A DNA stretch of 64,000 nt from an uncultured Pelagibacteraceae bacterium (GCA_902595125.1 CACJOY010000001.1:1-64000); one strand, 5' to 3'. Numbered from the stretch's first letter, positions 1 through 9,048 are shown. Numbers and translations are program-made. The notes: a model not told the origin generated them from the letters alone.

Positions 1-1
1 T

Positions 2-418
2 TTTGCAAATACACCCACATATCAATTATCTGGTGGAATGCAGCAGAGAGTCGCGCTTGCAAGATGTCTAATAAATGATCCAGATTTAATTTTAATGGAC
101 GAGCCTTTAGGTGCTCTTGACGCATTAACTAGAGAAAAGATGCAATCTTTAGTATTAAAAATTTGGAAAGAAACAGGTAAAACAATTATCCTAATCACTC
201 ACTCTGTGGAAGAGGCTTTGTTACTTGGTGAAAGACTATATGTGATGGCTCCAAGACCTGGTCGAATACATAAAGAATACAATCTTCCATTTGCTTCGAT
301 GGGATTAAAAGAGGACCTAAGGGAAATTAAAAAAAATAATGAATTTTCTCAAAAACGAGAGGAAATTCTTGAAATGATTTGGAACATGGAAGAAGAAATT
401 ATGGGGAAAGAAAATTAA
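2..418 (+). CDS. ABC transporter ATP-binding protein, taurine/nitrate/sulfonate type (5' truncated by window edge)
   Basis: The reading frame is open from base 2, so the ORF-track start at 38 is internal: the codons before it encode the ABC signature LSGGMQQR. A Walker B (LILMDEPLGALD) and H-loop (ITHS) follow, so this is the C-terminal half of an ABC ATPase. The tail PRPGRI and the missing regulatory domain fit the TauB/SsuB/NrtD subfamily (family knowledge). It would power import of a small sulfonate or amine across the inner membrane. Its stop codon abuts the ATG of the next ORF, so the two are co-transcribed. Alanine dehydrogenase two genes downstream suggests taurine, because taurine:pyruvate aminotransferase makes alanine. 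That substrate is inferred. Walker A lies outside the window. Confidence 0.9.
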   Translation, partial: FANTPTYQLSGGMQQRVALARCLINDPDLILMDEPLGALDALTREKMQSLVLKIWKETGKTIILITHSVEEALLLGERLYVMAPRPGRIHKEYNLPFASMGLKEDLREIKKNNEFSQKREEILEMIWNMEEEIMGKEN

Positions 419-1828
419 ATGATAACTCAAATAGTAACTTTTTTAATCTTTTTTGCTGTAGTTGGCTGTATTCTTTATGGAAGGAGATTAATAAGGACTG
501 AAAAAGTTGATGCAGTATTTGGAAATCCTGAAAGAGCATTAGGTGGTACTCACTGGGTCATTGTTGGAAGTAGTTTTTTACTTTTAATTTGGCTTTATTA
601 TTCCTGGGATATTGCTAAAGGTTTTTATCCAAAATCTGCTAATGAGCTCTGTCAAGTTGCGAAAGTAAATGATTCTTTACTTGGATTAAAATATCAGTTT
701 CCAATAGAAGAAAGAGAGTTCAAAAGCACTTCACAAATAAAAAAAGAAAATAAAAACTTAAAGATAATCCAAAATGAAATTCAAAATTCTGAAGAATTAG
801 ATAAACTACAAAAAATAAAACTTATTAGTTTTATAAATAAAACTAACCAGCTTATCCCATTACTTACTAATGAAGATTTACTTGAGAGTGAGACTAAACA
901 AAAAATAATTGATATTACTGGAAAAATTAACCTTTTAACTGAAAATTTTCAAAGACCTGATTATCCATTTGAAACTGAGCAAGAACTTAATGATAGATTA
1001 AAAGCTGTAAATGAGGAAGGTGGTTGGGGTATTACTAAAGTAGATGCAGGTTCAGGATCTATTGAGAATACTTTAGAGGTACCTTTGGTACCAGCAACAG
1101 ATAGAGGTTTAAAATTTCATGCTGCAGCAAAAACACTTAATTTAATTAGTGACGAATTTTTTAAATTAAGAAACCATAACCCTCAATTTAAAAATAAGAT
1201 AAAAGAATTAAAAAATGAAATTAAGTCTTATAGAAAAGATCTAAATGATAATGAAGAAATAGCATCAACTTACGCAAAAAATATTGTTAAGATTGCAAGA
1301 AGAATTGAATTTGCAAGTATCTATCCTCCAAATGCATTAGATAAGATGCAAGCATCAATTGTTAAATTTGAGAATGTACAAAAAAGTGCACAGGGAGGAC
1401 TTAGATTTATAGATATATTCTTATTCCCTGCTGGAACAATAATTGCAAGTGGTCCAAGTTGTTCGGAACAAGGTTCAGGTAGATGGTTACCTAAGCCATC
1501 AGATACTTTGAATAAGTTCATATTAATGTCAAAACCTAGTGTTGGTTATAAAGATATTCCTCTTTTGTGGATACAAATGGTCGATATAAGTAAAATGATA
1601 GGCTTTATTTTACCAGATTGGATTGCAGATATTTTACCAGGTGAATATCCCGTTCACACTAAAGATGGAATAGTTAAACAAAACTTCAAAGGTGGTGTTC
1701 TTAAAATTGTAACAGGTGATTGTTTAATTATTGCTCCACAATTTATATGTGAAGAAAAACATATAGATGAAATTATTGATAAATTGAGAACAGGTATTAC
1801 TAATTATCAAAAAAATCAGAAGAATTAA
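419..1828 (+). CDS. Chimeric ORF: permease-like N-terminus with coiled coil, ending in a class III aminotransferase C-terminal tail
   Basis: Residues about 3-20 and 45-66 are hydrophobic helices, and residues about 95-310 are a charged, coiled-coil-prone region. The last 45 residues (from about 425) read like the end of a class III PLP aminotransferase: GDCLIIAPQFI followed by EEKHIDEIIDKL, matching the family pattern GD..I.APP.I....EIDE. Neither a permease EAA loop nor an aminotransferase PLP-lysine region is present. The position after an ABC ATPase and before alanine dehydrogenase is where a TauC-type permease and a taurine:pyruvate aminotransferase (tpa) would be expected. The simplest reading is an in-frame deletion joining the start of a permease gene to the end of tpa. 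It could be natural, or a misassembly. No frameshift is visible and the ORF is intact. Function as it stands is unknown. Confidence 0.6.
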   Translation: MITQIVTFLIFFAVVGCILYGRRLIRTEKVDAVFGNPERALGGTHWVIVGSSFLLLIWLYYSWDIAKGFYPKSANELCQVAKVNDSLLGLKYQFPIEEREFKSTSQIKKENKNLKIIQNEIQNSEELDKLQKIKLISFINKTNQLIPLLTNEDLLESETKQKIIDITGKINLLTENFQRPDYPFETEQELNDRLKAVNEEGGWGITKVDAGSGSIENTLEVPLVPATDRGLKFHAAAKTLNLISDEFFKLRNHNPQFKNKIKELKNEIKSYRKDLNDNEEIASTYAKNIVKIARRIEFASIYPPNALDKMQASIVKFENVQKSAQGGLRFIDIFLFPAGTIIASGPSCSEQGSGRWLPKPSDTLNKFILMSKPSVGYKDIPLLWIQMVDISKMIGFILPDWIADILPGEYPVHTKDGIVKQNFKGGVLKIVTGDCLIIAPQFICEEKHIDEIIDKLRTGITNYQKNQKN

Positions 1829-1869
1829 TTAGTTTTATTTTTTATCTAAAATTTAGACAAAGAGAGATA

Positions 1870-2982
1870 ATGAGAATAGGCGTACCTAAAGAAATCAAAC
1901 CCCAAGAAAATAGAATTGGTTTAACTCCAGAAAGTGTAAAAACTTTAGTATCAGAAGGTCATGAAGTTTTAGTTGAAAATAATGGAGGATTTGAAGCTGG
2001 TTTTGAAAATGATCAATACATTAAAGCTGGTGCTAAAATTATAGATAAAGCTGCTGATATTTTTAATGATGCTGAAATAATTGTCAAAGTAAAAGAACCC
2101 CAAAAAGTTGAAGTGGATATGATTAAAGAAAATCAAATTGTTTATACTTATCTTCATTTAGCAGCTGCAAAAGAACTTACTAAAGGATTAGTTAAATCTA
2201 AAAGTATTAATATTGCTTATGAAACTGTTACAGACGATAATGGCAGACTTCCTTTACTTGCACCAATGAGTGCGGTAGCTGGTCGGATGTCAGTTCAAGC
2301 TGGAGCGCATTGTTTAGAAAAAAATCAAAAAGGTAGAGGAATTTTATTAGGTGGGGCACCAGGGGGCGAGCCAGCAAATGTGTTGATACTTGGAGGTGGA
2401 GTGGTAGGAGAGAATGCAGCAATAATTGCCACTGGTATGAAGGCTAAAGTTCATATTGTTGATAAGTCTGAATTAAGATTAAAACAATTAGTTAAAATGT
2501 TCGGTGATAAAATTATCCCAGAACAAAGTGATAAAGTAGATTTAAATAAGTTAGTATCAGATGCGGATTTAATAGTAGGAGGTGTTTTAATTCCTGGAGC
2601 AGAGGCTCCTAAATTAGTTTCTAAAGATATGCTTAAATCGATGAAAAGAGGATCTGTAATAGTGGATGTTGCAATAGATCAAGGTGGATGTGTTGAAACA
2701 AGTAAACCAACAACACATGGGGATCCAACTTATATAGTAGATGATGTAGTTCATTATTGTGTAGCAAATATGCCTGGAGGTGTTCCTAGAACTTCAACTT
2801 TAGCTCTTAATAAAGCAACTCTTCCTTATTTAGTAAAATTGGCAAATAAAGGATATCAAAAAGCTTTAACTGAAGACAAAAATTTTCTTGCAGGTCTCAA
2901 TATTTTTAAAGGACAAGTAACATATAAAGCTGTTGCAGATGCTTTTAATTACGAATTTGCAAATCCAACTAAACTTTTATAG
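1870..2982 (+). CDS. ald: Alanine dehydrogenase
   Basis: This NAD-dependent enzyme interconverts L-alanine with pyruvate and ammonium in the cytoplasm. At 370 aa it has the normal family length. The N-terminus MRIGVPKEIKPQENR is the family start, the Rossmann loop is ILGGGVVGENAA (about residue 171), and the conserved C-terminal stretch NMPGGVPRTST is present. The start is an ATG just after AGAGAGAT. It lies 41 bases after the chimeric ORF and probably shares its transcript. In taurine catabolism Ald regenerates the pyruvate used as amino acceptor and releases ammonium. That linkage is established biochemistry, but its use here is inferred because tpa appears mostly deleted. Confidence 0.95.
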   Translation: MRIGVPKEIKPQENRIGLTPESVKTLVSEGHEVLVENNGGFEAGFENDQYIKAGAKIIDKAADIFNDAEIIVKVKEPQKVEVDMIKENQIVYTYLHLAAAKELTKGLVKSKSINIAYETVTDDNGRLPLLAPMSAVAGRMSVQAGAHCLEKNQKGRGILLGGAPGGEPANVLILGGGVVGENAAIIATGMKAKVHIVDKSELRLKQLVKMFGDKIIPEQSDKVDLNKLVSDADLIVGGVLIPGAEAPKLVSKDMLKSMKRGSVIVDVAIDQGGCVETSKPTTHGDPTYIVDDVVHYCVANMPGGVPRTSTLALNKATLPYLVKLANKGYQKALTEDKNFLAGLNIFKGQVTYKAVADAFNYEFANPTKLL

Positions 2983-3024
2983 AAATTTATAATCAACTTA
3001 TATAAAAATTTTATTGAGTTTTAA

Positions 3025-4089
3025 ATGTATATTGTAACAGGATCAACAGGTTTAATAGGTTTTTCTACTTCAGAATATTTTTTAAGAAAAGGTATTAAAG
3101 TAATAGGTATTGATAATGATATGAGGTCATACTTTTTTGGAAAAAAAAGTTCAAATAAATGGAAAGAAAAAGAATTAAAGAAAAATAAACTATACTCACA
3201 TTACACTACTGACATAAGAGATAGAACTAAGATTATAAATATTTTCAAAAGATATAAAAAAAAAATCAAGGCAATTATTCATACCGCTGCCCAACCATCA
3301 CATGATTGGGCTATAAAAGAACCAATGACTGATTTTGATATAAATGCAAAAGGGACAATTAACTTATTAGAGGCTTTTAGAAAATATTGTCCAGATGCTT
3401 CATTTATTTTCACATCAACTAATAAAGTTTATGGTGATGTACCAAACTCTCTACCATTAGAAAATAAAAAATTAAGATATGAAATAAAAAAAAAACATAA
3501 ATATTTTAAAAAAGGAATTGATGAAAATATGTCAATTGATCATAATACTCATTCTTTATTTGGAGCTTCAAAAACTTCTGCAGATTTATTTGTTCAAGAA
3601 TATGGAAGATACTTTAATTTAAAAACAGTATGTTTTAGGGGTGGATGTCTTACCGGAGAAAATCACACAGGAGCTCAACTTCACGGTTTTTTATCATTTT
3701 TGGTAAAATCAATTATTCAAGGAAAAAAGTATTACGTTTTTGGTTATAAAGGAAAACAAGTAAGAGATAATATTCATAGTTTAGATGTTGTTAGAGCATT
3801 TCATGAGTTTATTAAAAGACCAAAACTAGGAGGAAAAGTTTATAATTTGGGAGGTGGAAGAAATAATAGTTGTTCAATTCTTGAGGCAATCAGGATGATA
3901 GAGAAAATTAGCAATAAAAAAAGTAAATACACAATTCTAAAAAAAAATAGACTAGGTGATCATAAATGGTGGATATCTAATAATTCTAAGTTTATTAAAG
4001 ATTATCCAAATTGGAAAATAAAAATACCTTTAAAAAAATCACTTGAGCAAATGATTAAATTTGAATTAAAAAATAAAAAGAATGCATAA
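3025..4089 (+). CDS. NAD-dependent sugar epimerase, CDP-paratose/tyvelose 2-epimerase-like (extended SDR)
   Basis: This is an extended short-chain dehydrogenase of 354 aa. It has the NAD loop GSTGLIG (6-12), then AAQPSHDW, the FTSTNKVYGD block, and VFGYKGKQVRDNIHS followed by YNLGGGR near residues 235-285. These blocks are typical of the CDP-paratose 2-epimerase (RfbE/TyvA) group, so a nucleotide-sugar epimerase for surface polysaccharide is the best call. The usual catalytic YxxxK reads FGASK, with Phe in place of Tyr. Some relatives in this branch may do the same, but I cannot confirm that. The protein is rich in lysine runs, like other glycan genes in the window. Its last 8 bases overlap the next gene, whose function is unrelated. 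Confidence 0.75.
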   Translation: MYIVTGSTGLIGFSTSEYFLRKGIKVIGIDNDMRSYFFGKKSSNKWKEKELKKNKLYSHYTTDIRDRTKIINIFKRYKKKIKAIIHTAAQPSHDWAIKEPMTDFDINAKGTINLLEAFRKYCPDASFIFTSTNKVYGDVPNSLPLENKKLRYEIKKKHKYFKKGIDENMSIDHNTHSLFGASKTSADLFVQEYGRYFNLKTVCFRGGCLTGENHTGAQLHGFLSFLVKSIIQGKKYYVFGYKGKQVRDNIHSLDVVRAFHEFIKRPKLGGKVYNLGGGRNNSCSILEAIRMIEKISNKKSKYTILKKNRLGDHKWWISNNSKFIKDYPNWKIKIPLKKSLEQMIKFELKNKKNA

Positions 4090-6526
4090 AAAACTACCAT
4101 TAAGCACCAAAGTGATTGTAATTGGTGGAGGTGTGGTTGGTTGCTCTGTAGCTTATCACTTAGCTAAATTTGGTTGGAAAGATACAATTCTCTTAGAAAG
4201 AGATCAATTAACATCAGGAACAACATGGCATGCAGCAGGACTGGTTAGTCAATTAGGTCCAACAGCTGCAATAACCAAGATAAGAAAATATACACTAGAT
4301 TTATATAAAAAACTTGAAAAGGAAGTTGATCATTCTGCAGGTTTAAGATTAAACGGAGCACTTTCTATTGCCCAAAAAAAAGGAAGATGGCAAGAACTCC
4401 AAAGACAAGCAACTACTGCACAACTTTATGATGTTGATGTAAGAATTTTAGATAAAAATCAAATTAAAAAAGATTATCCAATTATTAATACTGATGAAGT
4501 CATTGGTGGAATTTTAATGCCTGGAGATGGTGCCGCTGATCCATCAGGTGTAACTCACATGTTAGCTAAAGCAGCAAGAAAAGAGGGAGCGCAAATTTTT
4601 GAAAAATCTCCTGTAGATGAAATTTTAGCTAAGAATGGGAAAATTTCAGGAGTAAAAGTTAATGGTCAAGAAATTGAATGTGAGTATATTGTTTTAGCAT
4701 CTGGAATGTGGTCAAGACAAATTGGAGAAAAAGCTGGAGTAAGTATCCCACTTTATCCAGCGGAACACTTTTATATTATTACTGAACCAATAGAAAATTT
4801 GTCTAAAACATTACCTGTAATTAGAGACTTTGATAATAGAACTTATATTAAAGAAGATGCAGGTAAAATATTAGTTGGTATTTTTGAGGGAAATTCAATC
4901 CCCGCTTGGGATAAGACAAACAAAGTACCAGAAGATTTTTCTTTTGGTGAATTTCAAGAGAATTTTGAACATTTTGAACCTTATTTAGCATCTGCTATTA
5001 AAAGATTTCCAGTTTTAGAGTCAGCTGGTATTAGAAAATTCTTTTCAGGACCAGAGTCTTTTACACCTGATACAAATACATTATTAGGAGAAGTGCCAGA
5101 AGTTAAAAATTTTTTTGTATGTTGTGGATTAAATAGTATTGGGATAGGAAGTGGAGGAGGAGTAGGTAAAGTTACAGCAGAATGGTTGATTAATGGCCAT
5201 GTTAACGAGGATATTTTTAGCTACGATATAAAAAGATTTCAAAAATTTCACTCAGAATTAGGTTTTATTAAAAAAAGAATTACTGAAACCTTAGGAGATT
5301 TATATGGCATGCATTGGCCATTCAAACAACACAAAACCTCTAGAAATATTAAAACTTTACCTCATCATGATAATTTAAAAAGTTTTGGTGCATGTTTTGG
5401 TGTTTCAGGTGGATATGAAAGACCTATGTGGTTTGCTCTAGATGGAGAAAAAGCTGAGTATGAATATAGTTATAATTATCAAAGCTGGTATCCATCTGCT
5501 GAATATGAAACAAATAATACAATTAAAAATGTTGGTTTGTTTGACTTAACTCCTTTTTCTAAGTTTGAAATAAAATCAGATAAAGCACATCAAGAACTGC
5601 AGAAAATTTGTACTGCAAATATCAAAAATGAGCCTGGTAAGTGTGTTTATACACATATGTTAAATTCTGATGGCGGAATAGAGACAGATTTAACAGTTGT
5701 ATGTGTTAATAAAAATCATTTTAGAATAATAAGTTCTGCAGCAACAAGAGAGAGAGATAAATTTCATATTAACAAACATCTTTCAAATAACGTTGAATTA
5801 AAAGATATTACAGATGATTTATGTGTATTTGGTTTGTTTGGTCCAAAAAGTAGAGATTTACTTAAAACATTAAGCGAAGATAATTTTGAAAATGATCAAT
5901 TTAGATTTGGATTTGCAAAGTTTATTACAATTGATGGAGTTAAAATCTGGACTCAAAGATTATCTTATGTAGGTGAATTAGGCTACGAGCTATATGTAGA
6001 TCTTAAAGATGCAAAAAAAATATACGAACTACTTATAGAAAAAGGTAAAGATTTTAATCTTTCTAATTGTGGAATGCATGCAATGGATATTATGCGAATG
6101 GAAAGTGGATTTTTACATTGGGGACATGATATTTCCCCTGAAGAAAACCAGTATCAAGCAGGTTTAGCTTTTACTATTAGCAATAAAAAAGATGTAGATT
6201 TTATAGGTAAACAAGCTCTTGAAAAAATTAAACAAAACAAAGTTAAAACTAGATTTTCAATGTTTATTTTAAAAGAAAGTGAACCAGGAAAACCATTATT
6301 ACTTCATGATGAACCAATTTACGATGGTGATAAAATTATAGGAAGATCAACATCTGGAAACTATTCATTCAATTTTAAAAAGAATTTAGTATTTGGATAT
6401 ATCAATAATGATTTTTCTAATGAAGAACTTCAAAATAAAAACTTATTTATTGAGGTAGAAAAAAAGAAATATCCAATTGAAATAATCAACAAACCTTTAA
6501 AACAAACAAATTTTAAAAATAATTAA
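4082..6526 (+). CDS. FAD-dependent dimethylglycine/sarcosine dehydrogenase with C-terminal aminomethyltransferase domain
   Basis: This 814-aa two-part enzyme oxidatively demethylates an N-methylated glycine and passes the one-carbon unit to tetrahydrofolate. The N-terminal DAO domain carries the FAD motif VIGGGVVG (13-20) and TTWHAAGL, where H50 sits at the covalent-FAD histidine position of DMGDH/SARDH. A middle FAO_M region follows, then a GCV_T-type folate domain (about 430-810) with LSYVGELGYELYV and a MRMESGFLHWGHD block. Length and domain order match DMGDH. SAR11 bacteria are known to demethylate glycine betaine stepwise, which fits. Dimethylglycine and sarcosine cannot be separated by reading alone. 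The ATG overlaps the upstream gene by 8 bases, and the stop interlocks with the convergent neighbour at TTAA. Confidence 0.88.
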   Translation: MHKKLPLSTKVIVIGGGVVGCSVAYHLAKFGWKDTILLERDQLTSGTTWHAAGLVSQLGPTAAITKIRKYTLDLYKKLEKEVDHSAGLRLNGALSIAQKKGRWQELQRQATTAQLYDVDVRILDKNQIKKDYPIINTDEVIGGILMPGDGAADPSGVTHMLAKAARKEGAQIFEKSPVDEILAKNGKISGVKVNGQEIECEYIVLASGMWSRQIGEKAGVSIPLYPAEHFYIITEPIENLSKTLPVIRDFDNRTYIKEDAGKILVGIFEGNSIPAWDKTNKVPEDFSFGEFQENFEHFEPYLASAIKRFPVLESAGIRKFFSGPESFTPDTNTLLGEVPEVKNFFVCCGLNSIGIGSGGGVGKVTAEWLINGHVNEDIFSYDIKRFQKFHSELGFIKKRITETLGDLYGMHWPFKQHKTSRNIKTLPHHDNLKSFGACFGVSGGYERPMWFALDGEKAEYEYSYNYQSWYPSAEYETNNTIKNVGLFDLTPFSKFEIKSDKAHQELQKICTANIKNEPGKCVYTHMLNSDGGIETDLTVVCVNKNHFRIISSAATRERDKFHINKHLSNNVELKDITDDLCVFGLFGPKSRDLLKTLSEDNFENDQFRFGFAKFITIDGVKIWTQRLSYVGELGYELYVDLKDAKKIYELLIEKGKDFNLSNCGMHAMDIMRMESGFLHWGHDISPEENQYQAGLAFTISNKKDVDFIGKQALEKIKQNKVKTRFSMFILKESEPGKPLLLHDEPIYDGDKIIGRSTSGNYSFNFKKNLVFGYINNDFSNEELQNKNLFIEVEKKKYPIEIINKPLKQTNFKNN

Positions 6527-7374
6527 TTTTTATTTTTAAGAAGAAAAACAAATATAAATCCAGTTAAATACATTGTTAATCCATAAGCGGCGGTTGGAGT
6601 TATATATAAAATATCAGCACCAAATATTTGAGTTGAAACAAATATTGCTAATGTACCATTTTGTAGACCACATTCTAAAGCAATACATTTCATTTGTTTA
6701 ATTCCTGAGGCAAAAGATTTTGCAAGATAATAAGCAATAATCATCATTGTTATATTAAGAACTAAAGCAATTAGACCAGCTTGTTTAAAGAAACTAATAA
6801 AGTTTTCTCTTTCTTCATAAAATGCTGCTATGAAAAAAATAATAAACAAAACGATATTAAGTTTGTTAAATATTTGAGTTTTTGAAGTCACAAAGTTTTC
6901 AGCAAATTTTCTTATAATCATTCCCAAGACAACTGGTACCGTGACAACTAAAAACATTTTTAGTGCTATACCAGTCATTGAAATATTTTGAGAAATATTA
7001 GTAATTCCAAATAAATCAGCAGATGTAAAAATTATAAGAGGAACTGTAATAATAGAAATTAAACTGATTATAGCTGTCAAAGTAATAGATAAAGCGACAT
7101 CTCCATAAGCAAATTTAGTTAATATATTTGATGTAACTCCACCCGGTGCAGCAGCAATAATCATAACTCCAATAGCAATTTCAGGTGGTGTTTTTAATAT
7201 AATTATTAATAAGTAAGCAACTAAAGGAAGAATTATTAATTGAGAAAAAAAACCTACAAAAAAATCTTTTGGAGTTTTTAATACTCTCGTAAAATCTTCA
7301 ATTTTTAAACCTAAACCCAAACCCAACATTATTAATGCGAGTATGATAGGTGCTATTTTTGTTACTACTTCCAT
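6523..7374 (-). CDS. Bile acid:sodium symporter (BASS/SBF) family transporter
   Basis: This 283-aa, almost entirely hydrophobic protein has about nine membrane helices. It has the family features LGLGLKIEDF near the N-terminus and AAAPGGVTSNILTKFAYGD near residue 75, which corresponds to the crossover and sodium-site region of SBF proteins. BASS carriers import organic anions, such as pyruvate, pantothenate and keto acids, with sodium. The substrate here cannot be read from sequence. It is convergent with the dimethylglycine dehydrogenase, sharing a 4-base stop overlap, and may not be functionally linked to it. Confidence 0.85.
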   Translation of the reverse strand: MEVVTKIAPIILALIMLGLGLGLKIEDFTRVLKTPKDFFVGFFSQLIILPLVAYLLIIILKTPPEIAIGVMIIAAAPGGVTSNILTKFAYGDVALSITLTAIISLISIITVPLIIFTSADLFGITNISQNISMTGIALKMFLVVTVPVVLGMIIRKFAENFVTSKTQIFNKLNIVLFIIFFIAAFYEERENFISFFKQAGLIALVLNITMMIIAYYLAKSFASGIKQMKCIALECGLQNGTLAIFVSTQIFGADILYITPTAAYGLTMYLTGFIFVFLLKNKN

Positions 7375-7440
7375 CTTCCCTCAAAATGAAATTAATGATT
7401 GTTAAACACTATATTAAAAAATTTTTTTAAAGAAAGGTTT

Positions 7441-8460
7441 TTATGAAATTGTCAATAGATTAAGAACTTTTCTAATGAATTTAGCTTTATTTTTGAAAAT
7501 TAATTTCTGATATGGAAGAACTCTTCGAACATTGAAACCTGTTAAAATATATTGTTTTTTTTCATTTAATCTTAAGAAATCATTTTGTATCAAGAACTTA
7601 CATTTTCTAATTACTGTTGCTCGAGGTATTCCAGTCATGTCAGAAACAGACATCGCACTAACGCCGTTACTTTTAGCTTTATCACCTCTTATCATCTCTT
7701 CGTTAAATGTATTATAATCACCCGTAAATAGTTCTTTCTGAAAATCCATATAGTTATGTGTTTGATTGGAGCCGTTCCTTTTATCTAAGGCTGTTTTATA
7801 ATTAAAAGCTTGGTTCATACAAACTGTTCCCCAAACATGAAATGTTGTTAGGTCCTCAAACATATCATGATATCCAATAATCATTGGAATTTGCATCCTA
7901 TAAAACCATCTCCAACAAATAGAGAAATTTTTCTTTAACACATTTTCAATCGTTTTTACTTCAAGTTTTTTGGAATAAAGTTTTTCTTTAGCAAGTATTT
8001 CTGAGATTTTCAAAATATAACCAGCTGTATATTTCATTTGGTTTTCAGGTTTGATAAAAGTAAATGACCTACGATCAATTATAATTTGTTTTTTCTGTCT
8101 TTTAAGAACTCCTAATTTTTCAAGTTCTAAAACTTTTCTTCTTACAGTTTCTTTTGGTAATTGAAGTTTTTCACATAACTCTGTGATACTAAATTTATCT
8201 ATTTGGAGAAAATTTTTTGAATAATATTGCTCATATGATAATTTGATATTCATCTGATCATAAAATTGTAAAGTTTTTTCAACCAGTGAAATGATAATCA
8301 TATATTTATAGTGATCCTTGAAAGCTTGATAAACTGCATTCATCCATCTCCACTGATGATTGATCCAATCTTTTCCTAATTGATCATAGTTGGCCATCAT
8401 ATGATCATAAACTTGCTCATCGTTTAGAACTTTTGAAAAATCTATTTGTTGTAAACTCAT
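7441..8460 (-). CDS. Putative transcriptional regulator with two HTH segments
   Basis: I do not recognise a named family for the whole 339-aa protein. Two winged-helix-like segments are visible. One at about 88-133 (ITELCEKLQLPKETVRRKVLELEKLGVL) has MarR/Crp-style spacing and is followed by a basic strand. A second at about 268-310 (SVSDMTGIPRATVIRKCKFL) has the same pattern. The stretch before each segment is aromatic-rich. This suggests an internally duplicated DNA-binding protein able to contact two half-sites. No ligand domain or receiver domain is obvious. It is transcribed away from two tiny membrane proteins across a 112-base gap, the classic layout for a regulator and its target, though that link is inferred. 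Confidence 0.6.
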   Translation of the reverse strand: MSLQQIDFSKVLNDEQVYDHMMANYDQLGKDWINHQWRWMNAVYQAFKDHYKYMIIISLVEKTLQFYDQMNIKLSYEQYYSKNFLQIDKFSITELCEKLQLPKETVRRKVLELEKLGVLKRQKKQIIIDRRSFTFIKPENQMKYTAGYILKISEILAKEKLYSKKLEVKTIENVLKKNFSICWRWFYRMQIPMIIGYHDMFEDLTTFHVWGTVCMNQAFNYKTALDKRNGSNQTHNYMDFQKELFTGDYNTFNEEMIRGDKAKSNGVSAMSVSDMTGIPRATVIRKCKFLIQNDFLRLNEKKQYILTGFNVRRVLPYQKLIFKNKAKFIRKVLNLLTIS

Positions 8461-8572
8461 AATTGTATAAATAGGATTTGAAACCCAAAATGAACATGTG
8501 TCAACAATATTATGACCCAGTATGAACTTTAAATGAATTGTCTATTATCAGTTTAGTTGGTTAAATGTAATT

Positions 8573-8800
8573 ATGAGTAATAAAGGCTTTGCAGATAATC
8601 AGACTAGTATCGAGACCCCAAATGATATTGGAGTTGCTGAAAAGCCTTTAACCAATAAAACTACATCTGGTAGAGTGGATATAAATGTTCTTAAATCAAA
8701 ACTTCAAGAAATAGAGGGTAAGGAGTTTAAAAAGAATGCAATTATTTTATCAATACTAATTTTAGCATTAGGAGCCCTTGGTATTTATCTATCTTTATAA
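8573..8800 (+). CDS. Small tail-anchored membrane protein (75 aa), unknown function
   Basis: The ORF has a polar N-terminal half rich in Thr, Asn and Asp, a short amphipathic stretch VDINVLKSKLQEIEGKEFKKN (about 35-55), and one hydrophobic helix at the extreme C-terminus (IILSILILALGALGIYL). This predicts a C-terminally anchored protein with its N-terminus in the cytoplasm. The codon use and clean start suggest it is real. It is followed 41 bases later by another small protein of the same architecture sharing the INVL...basic...helix layout. No function can be assigned. The divergent double-HTH gene is a possible regulator. Confidence 0.6.
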   Translation: MSNKGFADNQTSIETPNDIGVAEKPLTNKTTSGRVDINVLKSKLQEIEGKEFKKNAIILSILILALGALGIYLSL

Positions 8801-8841
8801 AGATAATTGCAAATAATCAATTTACATGATTTAATAAAATA

Positions 8842-9048
8842 ATGAAAAATATTAACTTAAGTGTAAAAGAAAAACTTATTGCAAAATATTTGGTAAAAGA
8901 TCAACCCGAATATAAAGCGAGAAGTACTAATATAAACGTTTTATTAAATAGAATTCAATTAAATAAAAAAAGTGAATCTCGAAAAAAAATCTTTTTTTCA
9001 GCATTAGCTTCTACAGGATTATTAATATTCGGCTTTATTATTTTTTAA
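8842..9048 (+). CDS. Small tail-anchored membrane protein (68 aa), unknown function
   Basis: This 68-aa ORF begins with a basic, helix-prone segment (LSVKEKLIAKYLVKDQPEYKARS), continues with INVLLNRIQLNKKSESRKK, and ends in a single C-terminal hydrophobic helix (FFSALASTGLLIFGFIIF). The layout and the INVL-plus-basic juxtamembrane segment resemble the preceding 75-aa protein, so the pair may be distant paralogues. The anchor and positive charges next to it predict a cytoplasm-facing N-terminus. No known domain is seen. It sits between that gene and tRNA-Met and is probably co-transcribed with the former. Confidence 0.55.
   Translation: MKNINLSVKEKLIAKYLVKDQPEYKARSTNINVLLNRIQLNKKSESRKKIFFSALASTGLLIFGFIIF

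Noticed and set aside
3481-3520. Poly-A runs in glycan genes as possible frameshift or phase-variation sites
   Set aside because: Runs of A are common throughout this AT-rich genome and the reading frames continue without interruption.
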